Shown here: positions 56,984 through 64,000 of the stretch, piece after piece
Layout: each line of letters starts with the position of its first letter
How positions within the stretch are numbered: the stretch's first letter is position 1
Source: Bretschneidera sinensis
Lineage: Eukaryota; Streptophyta; Magnoliopsida; Brassicales; Akaniaceae
Length of the DNA stretch: 64,000 nucleotides
Reading direction: 5' to 3'
Assembly (NCBI GenBank): GCA_023935145.1
Contig: CM043700.1
Coordinates: 39,536,620 to 39,600,619 of the forward strand
Notes under the pieces: generated by a model
The model's input: the letters and a program-made list of their open reading frames with translations, nothing else
Told to the model about the DNA's origin: nothing
The model's database searches: none
Position numbers and translations under genes: made by a program

Positions 56984-57882
56984 TGTCTTGTCTCGCCAAA
57001 ATGACCTTCATTATGAATTTCACTAATAATCTGCTGCCTTAGTGAACAATCTGGAACGCACAACTGCAATCCATGAAATAGATAACCATTATCCAAAATA
57101 AAATCTTTTCGTTGACCAGTAGTTACCTCCAGAATTATCCTCCCGAAGGAAGGATATGCAGCATACATATCTGAGAAGATCTCAAATCCTACAATTCTGG
57201 TGCTCATGGTGGTGAGAAGTAATGTACGACGGCTCAGTGCATCTGCGACATGGTTCAAACTTCCTGCTTCGTGCCTCAGCGCAAATGTGAATTCCTGCAA
57301 GTATGCCACCCACTTGGCATGCCGCCTACTCAACTTGTGTTGGCCATTGATGTACTTCAGGGCCTCATGATCAGTGATAAGAATAAATTCGCTCTGCACT
57401 AGGTAGTGACGCTAATGTTTCAGGGACTGAACTATGGCATAGAATTCTAGATCATAGGTGGAGTAATTCTTCTTTGGTCCTGATAACTTCTCACTAAAAA
57501 AAGCTACTGGTCACCCTTCTTGACTTAGAACACCACCAATACCCACTCCAGATGCATCACAATTTACCTCAAACACCTTTTCGAAATTAGGAAGTGCTAA
57601 AACTAGTGCCTCTGTCATCTTCTGTTTGACCAGTTGAAAGCTAGTTTCTACCTCCTCGGACCACTGAAAATCATGCCCCTTAAGGCACTCTGTGATAGGA
57701 GCAATTAAAGTGCTGAAATTTCTGATGAACCGGCGGTAGAAGGAAGCCAATCCATGGAAACTTCTTACATCGTGCAAGGTCCTCGGTGTGGACCATTCCA
57801 AGACCGCATCTACCTTCGACTGATCTGCTTGAACACCATCAGTAGACACAAAAAAGTAACAGAAGTAGTAAAGAAAGAACAC
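56974..57882 (-). pseudogene. pol: RNase H region
   Basis: Reads [33 protein letters not shown] (thumb/connection), then the RNase H start [17 protein letters not shown], a stop, and later ILITDHEALKYI and HVADALSRR. There are stops near 57511 and 57410 and a frameshift upstream at about 57840. Confidence 0.88.
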
Positions 57883-58448
57883 TTCTTCTGATTGACATAC
57901 AGGCGCTCTGTCCTCAACAAATTAAAAACAACACGGAGGTGCTCAAAATGTGACTCCCACATCGGACTATAAATAAGGATGTCATCGAAGTAAACTATAA
58001 CAAACTTCCCCATGAAAGGCCATAAAACCTAATGCATGAACCTTATAAATGTGCTGGGCGCATTGGACAGCCCAAAAGGCATGACCATCCACTCATACAA
58101 CCCATGTTGCGTCTTAAACGTTGTCGTCCACTCATCTCCAGGCCTTATTCTGATATGGTGGTATCCGCTCCTAAGGTCAATTTTGGAGAAGTCCCTAGAA
58201 CCGGATAGCTGGTCTAACATATCATCCAGGCGGGGAATTGGGAACCGGTTTTTCACTATAATCCTGTTGATGGCTCTGCTATCAACACACATATGCCAAG
58301 AACCATCCTTCTTCGGCACTAGTAGGGTAGGAATCGCGCATGGGCTCATACTCTCACGGACGTAGCCTCTCTCCAATAACTCTACCACTTGTCGCTGCAT
58401 CTCTTCAGATTCCTTAGGGCTGTGGCGATGTGTCGGTTGATTAGGCAA
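57810..58448 (-). pseudogene. pol: reverse transcriptase
   Basis: Palm and finger motifs are clear: [58 protein letters not shown] and the catalytic VYFDDILIYS. A TAG after FMH and a frameshift after KKCSFF interrupt it. All active-site Asp residues are present. Confidence 0.92.
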
Positions 58449-58478
58449 ACTGGACCCTGGAACAAGATCGATCTGATT

Positions 58479-59039
58479 CTAAATGTCCCTCATAGGTGGT
58501 AACCTAGGAGGAAGATCCTCTGGCATAAGGTCAGAAAACTCTGCCATCAGCTGCTGCACTTCGACTGGTAATTCTGGATTCAGATCTGCTGCGCTATTCC
58601 CACAAGGTAGGAGAGCATAAACCATGTCTACATGCTCAACCTCTGTTAAAAATCTGGACATCGAAAGCAGATTAGTATTATTAGAAATCGGGGTAGGAGT
58701 GATTCCTTCCCGACGAGGTGCCAACACAATCTTCTTCCCTTTGATGCTAAGGGATTATGTGTTTTTTCGCCCATCATGAATAACATTACGATCATATTGC
58801 CAAGGCCTACCTAACAATACATGACAAGCATCCATACACACAACATCATACCAAGCGTTATCGAAATATCTCTTACCAATCGAAAAAGAAACTAGGCAAC
58901 GCCTATCCACCATTACCTCACATCCTTTATTCAGCCAAGACAATTTGTACGGCTTAGGATGACGATCTGTTTTCAATTGCAGTTTCTGGACAGCCTCTTC
59001 AGACACCATATTCTCACAACTGCCACTATCTATGATCAT
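58479..59039 (-). pseudogene. pol: aspartic protease region
   Basis: The protease active site DSG is seen in MIIDSGSCENMVS. Downstream HVLLGRPWQYDRNVIHDG is the conserved end of plant Ty3 proteases. A TAA at about 58753 and a TAG at about 58480 interrupt the frame that would run on into reverse transcriptase. Confidence 0.88.
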
Positions 59040-59042
59040 CTT

Positions 59043-60194
59043 TCAGACTATATCGGCAACTGTACAGGTCGTGTGGAAAATATTGGTCCTCAACCAATCG
59101 TCCCCTGAATCGCTCTTGGGGGTCAGTAGACTCTTACGAACGACCAAAGTCTCATGGCCATCCCCATACAACACATCTCCATATTCATCATCGTCATATA
59201 CAGGCTCCCCAATCTCCTCAAATTCGTCTACCCCATCGTCCTCAATCAGGAGATTTTTACCTTTATTACCAGCAGGCTTCCTGCACTCAGGTGATTTATA
59301 CCCATGTTCACCACATCTAAAACATCTAATATTCGGGTTAGGGTTACCTTGAGGTGGTTGCTGGATAGGACGGGATTTCTGAGGGTGAACTGGCCGATTG
59401 TTTTGATCACCTCTGTTCAATGGCCTCCTATTCTGCTGTTTTTCCACCGCAAGTGCACGCTGATAAGCTTCTGAAACTGTCTACAGCGAGTGAAGGCTGA
59501 GGACATCTTGTAGGGGCTGCCGTAATCCCCCCAAATACTGTGCCACCATCTGTTCCTCTGTTTCAGATAAATCGTTCCGGGCAATCAACTGATAGAATTC
59601 CTCCGTGTAATCATCCACCGATCTCATGCCCTGCCTCAACGAATGAAGACGCTGAAACAAGGTCTGAGTGTAACCGAAAGGGAGGAAGTGACCCTTCATC
59701 TTCTTCTTCATCTTCTCCCAATCTGTAATCTTGGCTTTGCCCTGCCGATCATGCGAACGCCTCAACTGCTCCCACTACGCAGATGTTCTGCCCTTCAGTT
59801 TGATGGCGACCAGTTTCACCTTCACACGATCTGGGACTTCCTTGTACTCGAAAATACGCTCCACTTCATTCAACCAATCAACGAATCCCTAAGCCTGTAA
59901 CGTACCAGAAAACTCGGGGAGATCCATTCTGAATCCGAGGTCTCCATAACGTTCTTCCCGACCATGGTGCTCCCAGAATCGAGCAGGATTGTGATGTGGT
60001 TTTTTGGAACTGGAATTGGAATCAAAATCGTGATCTTCAATCTCACGATCTCCAAAATTTTGCGCCGCTAGATGCTGGGTTAACTCGGCAACTTGCCTCT
60101 GTAAATCCTCAATCATCGCATCCTGAACATTACGATCACGACGTGGGGCTTCCTCGTTCGGAACCTACCCGCGACCACCACGACCACCAGCCAT
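59043..60194 (-). pseudogene. gag with CCHC zinc knuckle
   Basis: ATG at 60194 (MAGGRGGRG then TAG). It continues with a coiled-coil segment (IEDLQRQVAELTQHLAAQ), gag domain pieces (FRMDLPEFSGTLQA, KKKMKGHFLPFGYTQTLFQR, VDDYTEEFYQLIARNDLSE) and the zinc knuckle CFRCGEHGYKSPEC. Internal stops at about 60165, 59887, 59775 and 59480 are single codon changes in an otherwise continuous frame; it leads directly into protease after a TGA at about 59042. Confidence 0.9.
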
Positions 60195-60230
60195 GGAACT
60201 GATGAAATCTTGCCTTAGGAAAACGCTGAA

Positions 60231-60242
60231 GCTCTGATACCA
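60231..60242 (-). other. Primer binding site (tRNA-iMet)
   Basis: TGGTATCAGAGC on the minus strand, two bases inside the 5' LTR. Confidence 0.9.
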
Positions 60243-60244
60243 AC

Positions 60245-60704
60245 TAACGCCGGGCATAATAGGGATTATTCTGCAGGCTAGTCGAACAGTTCGTTCACAG
60301 GGAGTAACACAAGAAAAACCCTAAAAAAACAATGTAGAGAAACAGCTCTGATATTTATTTAAAATTATGCAAATTCAATAATAATGTTTACGAAACCCTA
60401 AGACCTTATTTATAAGGTCAAAACAAAATAAGAAAATTAAATTAAGGCTGAAATTAAAATAACTAAAATAAAAAGTTTCCTAAAAACTGTAAATTGCCAA
60501 TTTGAGGGCTTAAACGTCGTTTTTTGGCTTAAAAACTATGATGCCAATGGCTAAGAAATTAGATTTTAATAGTTGGCCCGTTTCCAATTAGACTACGGTC
60601 TTCTGGGCCTGATCTGAGCCCGTGGCCCGTTCTAGGCAGTCCACCTACCAGTTCTGCGATGATCTGCCAACTCTACATCATCTGACTTGGATCCTCCTGC
60701 GTCA
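60245..60704 (-). repeat. 5' LTR of the chromovirus-like element
   Basis: 460 bp; the plus strand runs TAACGCCGGG to CCTCCTGCGTCA. The outer end is intact (TGACGC on the minus strand). Confidence 0.92.
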
Positions 60705-61019
60705 CTTTGTCCGAAAATACATCATAAATGCCACCATGATTCTGAGAGCTCCAATTGAAGCTGCAAAAGAAAAGCATTGTTTTCCAAAAATTTTATTTGA
60801 AATTGAAGTTGTACTCATTATTGATCATCACTGTCTTATCACCCAGATCATCGTTTTTTGATTTGCAATGGACCCTGAGTTAATTGTTGTTGTAAGCTAT
60901 TGATAATATGCAGTGTATGAATCAAAAACAAGTACAGGATACATTTCAGGATGACATAAATGACTCACGACAAATGCTAGTGTAAGTAAGAAAACTAAGT
61001 AAACTTTTAAATCCCTCAT

Positions 61020-61338
61020 GATTTTGGGTGCTTTTTGTTGCGAAGTATGATTAGTTTGTGACTATTAGGTCTACAAGTTCTATGTTTGATACCCTAATAA
61101 TATCCATTTATAAATTAATTGATAGGCTGTAATTACTGACATATATTTCAACAAATCTCTCATTTTAGAGCATATATATAAGTAAATCTTAGCCTAATAA
61201 AAGATGGTGCTTGTAAAGGTAACTACCAACATTGCAAATTACACAGAAGGAAGAGAAATTATTTGTGCATAAAATGTATTACCATATAAATGTGTACCCA
61301 ATAGAATACAAATATTTTTAAGAGCAATTAATGATTAC
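61020..61338. promoter_or_regulatory. Upstream DNA of SPH-C3, cut by a transposon scar
   Basis: SPH 5' region as at other type C loci, ending abruptly at 61338 (ATTAATGATTAC|TGTAACGACC). Confidence 0.5.
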
Positions 61339-61650
61339 TGTAACGACCCATCCCGAGCGGGCCCACTCAAGATGGTGTCAATTACCTTTCAGAATCGAGC
61401 ACTTGGACACATAAATATATATAGTACAACATAACAACATTACATATATATTTAAGATCATATAGAGATTACAACTATAAGGTTGTAGCTTTACAAGGTG
61501 TCTAAAGAGACACATCTAACCGGTTACAACTTCACATCTAATATACAATATAACGCTTAAAAAAAAGACTTAACCGAGGATGCGACACTCATGGTCCCAC
61601 CTAAAACTTCTTTGAACTTCAAAGCTTCACCACTTAAAATCTGGAATCAA
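61339..61650 (-). mobile_element. Gypsy LTR 3' end, fragment
   Basis: The reverse complement of the last ~310 bp of the LTR at 18524-21079 (minus strand ends GGATGGGTCGTTACA). It is broken at GATTCCAGATTTTAAG, where TRIM sequence joins. Confidence 0.75.
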
Positions 61651-61929
61651 TGTAAGGACCCGCTCTGCCATGCTGGTATATATTGTCCGCTTAGGCCCCA
61701 CTGAGCCTCACGGTTTTGTTCCTGGCGAAGCCCGTAAGCTCCCCAAAAGGCCTACTACTGGTCAGAGTTACACAGCGGAAACGTCCGCACCACATAATAT
61801 ATTGTCCTCTTTGGTCAAATGCCATGGAGCCGACACCTCATGCCTCAACCATCGCAACACGCACCTCAAGGTTTTGTTCCTCGCAAGGAGGCCTATACCA
61901 ACACCAGGGTTACGGATCACTTATATCCA
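61651..61929 (-). mobile_element. TRIM LTR fragment
   Basis: About 279 bp of the TRIM LTR (TGTAAGGACCCGCTCTGCCA onward), cut at TTATATCCA. There it joins the flank of the CACTA end, with ATCCA possibly shared by both sides. Confidence 0.8.
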
Positions 61930-61979
61930 TTCGACTAGACAATCAAAAGTAACAATAATATTTCAGTTTAGAAGGTCAG

Positions 61980-62369
61980 TATAGTGATAGTTATACAATC
62001 GTCGGTATAGGTATCAAGTCTATACCGACGGTTTTTATCCGTAAGTAAAACTTACCGATAGTGACGGTTATACAACCATCAGTATAGGTTTAAGGTCTAT
62101 ACTGACAGTTTTTATTCGTCAGTACAACCTACCTATAGTGATGGCTATAGAAACGTCGTTATAGGTTACGGACTATACTGACGGTTTTTATTCGCTAGTA
62201 CAACCCACTTATAGCGATGGTTATACAACCATCGATGTAGATTCAACACCTTTACTGACGATTTTGGAAAGTGTTGCAAGAAGTAGCATAGCTATAGGGA
62301 TATACCAACAGTTTTTGTGTCTTTACCGACGAATTCTGACCATCGGTATATGTCAATTTTTTTGTAGTG
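61980..62369 (-). mobile_element. CACTA-type end, fourth copy
   Basis: The same subterminal repeats, somewhat diverged (TATACCGACGGTTTTTATCC), with terminus CACTAC at 62369 on the minus strand. Confidence 0.7.
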
Positions 62370-62768
62370 TCCCTCAAGTATAAACCATCTTCTCGTGCAG
62401 ACCAAATGCAGTTTCCACCGCCGCACCAATAAAGAAAAGTGTTATCTCTGTTGTCCCAAAATACATCATAAACACAACCATGATTCTGAGGGCTCAAATT
62501 GAAGATGCAAAAGAAAAGTGTTGTTTTCCAAATATTTTCTTTGAAACTGAAGTTGTACTCATTGTTGATCTTCACTGTCTTATCACCCAAATCATCGTTT
62601 TTTTCATTTGCAATGGACCTTAAGTTCATTGTTGTTATTTAAGTTATTAATAATATGCACAACACATGAATCGAAAATAAGCACAGGATATGTTTCAGCG
62701 GGATAGAAATGACTTATAGAAAATGCCAGTGCGAGTAAGAAAACCAAGTAAACTTTTAAATCTCTCAT
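62370..62768 (-). pseudogene. SPH type B, right-hand copy
   Basis: ATG at 62768-62766. The TGA after VHCK is shared with the other type B copies, and one extra base in the following A run also shifts the frame. The rest of the domain (CIWSAREDGLYL) and the CACTA-derived tail follow in the shifted frame. Confidence 0.9.
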
Positions 62769-63306
62769 GATTTTGGGTGCTTTTTGTTGCAAAGTATGAT
62801 TAGTTTGTGACTATTGGGTATACAAGTTCTATGTTTTATACCCTAATAATATCCATTTATAAATTAATTGATAGGCTGCAAAATCTCTCATTTTAGAGCA
62901 TATATGTTAGTAAATCTTAGCCGAATAAAGGATGGTGCTTATAAGGGTAACTACCAGCATTGCAAATCAGAGATAAGGAAGAGAAATTATTTGTGCATAA
63001 AATGTAATACCATATAAATATGTACCCAAAAGAATACAAATATTTTCAAGAGCAATTAATGATTACAAAGTAAGAAGCATTTGATACACATTCCTTTTCT
63101 AAGCTTTCATTATGCGCGTGCAATTTATACTTATCAAGAGAATCTATTTATTTTATTACCTTGAAGAAAAGAATTAAAGTTGGTAGATATTTCAATGGAA
63201 AGTAAAATTTAGTGACTCAACTAAAATGTTACTATAAAGAAAATTAGGAACAACAGAACATTAATTCAATGATAATAATTACAAATATTGTTCGTATGAT
63301 GTTTTT
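62769..63306 (-). promoter_or_regulatory. Upstream region of SPH type B, right-hand copy
   Basis: TATA box and AT-rich upstream DNA; no gene. Confidence 0.5.
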
Positions 63307-63477
63307 GTTAGAGTTTTCCTCGACTCTCTTTAAAATTCTCCCGTAAACCTCTTCAAAATTTGACTCTTTTAACTTTTCTTTAAGTCCCCACTTGTTTAAA
63401 GAAAGAGAGAAATTTGAATTGAAGAAAGAAATAAGCCAAACCGGATTTGGTAAGAATAATTAAAATAAAGTAAAAAC

Positions 63478-63518
<41 letters not shown>

Positions 63519-63811
63519 TAACCGTTTACTGCACTGCACCATTGCCACCTTTTTGGTTTGTTGTCTAACATGTAATTTGCATGTTAGACAGCCAACACCT
63601 GGTCCAGGTGTTGGCGTCAAACGTTTTTTAATTTTTTTCTTCTTATTCTCCCACACCTTTTCTTCGTAACTATACCACCACATGTTTAGTTTTTTTTTTC
63701 AAAAGAATTATTTTATTCGATAATAAATCTTTCATGTATATATTATTTTATTTTCATGTAATATCTATCAAATTACTTCTTTACTCTTACTTTAAGAACA
63801 CGGGTATTACA
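63307..63811 (-). mobile_element. Truncated gypsy LTR fragment, right-hand copy
   Basis: As 577-1142, with a compound (TA)n(CA)n tract at 63479-63518. Confidence 0.6.
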
Positions 63812-64000
63812 ATATAATTCATTTTTTTTCTTGATAATTTGACATCTGTTCTCTTTTTTGAAATGCACAAAAATATTTGTTGGGATTTTGGCTAAAATTT
63901 CTACAAATAGGTCTAATTGGTTTGGGATAGAGTCATGTTCCCACGGATCCGGTACTGTGAGAGTTACCACGAAATCGAGAAACTTTACTGGTAATCACGG
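63812..64000. other. Start of another alpha-galactosidase module at the window edge
   Basis: Matches 1143-1330 up to ACTTTACTGGTAATCACGG, the left arm of the foldback that precedes full-length alpha-galactosidase fragments. A fifth fragment with exon 1 is therefore expected just outside the window. Confidence 0.6.

Larger units (their letters stand above)
55481..60704 (-). mobile_element. Full-length Ty3/gypsy element (chromovirus-like), decayed
   Basis: 5224 bp with two 460-bp LTRs and a perfect 5-bp target duplication (CTTTG, 55476-55480 and 60705-60709). Order on the minus strand: 5' LTR, tRNA-Met primer site, gag with zinc knuckle, protease, reverse transcriptase, RNase H, integrase. Small size, short LTRs, an integrase tail with KTSDVFNVKHL and a pol frame running into the 3' LTR suggest the CRM branch of chromoviruses, though lineage is tentative. 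Several stops and frameshifts make it non-autonomous. Confidence 0.93.
55351..61019 (-). pseudogene. SPH type C, split by a Ty3/gypsy element
   Basis: The 5' part is 60705-61019 (ATG at 61019-61017) and the 3' part 55351-55480. Between them lies the 5.2 kb element, flanked by CTTTG on both sides; the uninterrupted homolog at 40320 reads TAGTCTTTGTCCCAAAATAC. The gene also has the type C TAA after NFK, a TAC-to-TAA change in GLYL and Cys-to-Ser in the final GNC motif. It was dead before or soon after the insertion. Confidence 0.9.

Overview
This is nuclear DNA of a plant, almost certainly a eudicot. It is very AT-rich and holds plant-type LTR retrotransposons with the initiator-Met tRNA primer site TGGTATCAGAGC, a TRIM element, a CACTA-type transposon end, MITE-like foldbacks, and genes of the plant-specific S-protein homolog (SPH, self-incompatibility S1) family. 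The species cannot be named from the sequence.

The window is a tandem array built by segmental duplication. The core unit is about 16.67 kb. Unit 1 is 4215-25300, where a 4.4 kb retroelement insertion lengthens it to 21.1 kb. Unit 2 is 25301-41969. Unit 3 starts at 41970 and runs to about 50650, where it passes into an older version of the array that also forms the left edge of the window (1-4214 resembles about 49400-53412). The right edge (62370-64000) starts yet another copy. Each full unit carries, on the minus strand, several intronless SPH loci in different states. Type D is a 3' stub. Type B has an in-frame TGA and a C-terminus replaced by a CACTA end. Type A exists as a 13-bp-duplication pseudogene plus a neighbouring intact gene. 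Type C has nonsense and frameshift damage. On the plus strand each unit carries a 5' fragment of a GH27 alpha-galactosidase gene lying where an SPH coding region should be.

Only three SPH genes look intact: 21911-22354, 38553-38996 and 53770-54213. The first two encode identical 147-residue secreted proteins; the third differs at three residues and has a changed TATA box. Everything else in the array is broken genes or mobile DNA.

Mobile DNA: a truncated Ty3/gypsy element (LTR, primer site, damaged gag) fused to a copia-like LTR piece occurs in each unit (6635-10900, 27725-31989, 44395-48643). A composite of a TRIM element and an internally deleted gypsy element (in-frame gag fused to the tail of pol) sits only in unit 1 (16674-21079). 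A complete but decayed 5.2 kb chromovirus-like Ty3/gypsy element (55481-60704, 460-bp LTRs, perfect CTTTG target duplication) splits a type C SPH pseudogene. Inverted gypsy LTR fragments lie upstream of every type B locus, and a scar of the gypsy LTR and TRIM families lies at 61339-61929.

Functionally, the only plausible products are the secreted SPH proteins. Their promoters (GGGTATAAAA about 70 bp upstream of the ATG) are copied throughout the array, including at places where the SPH coding region has been lost and the promoter points antisense into the alpha-galactosidase fragment.
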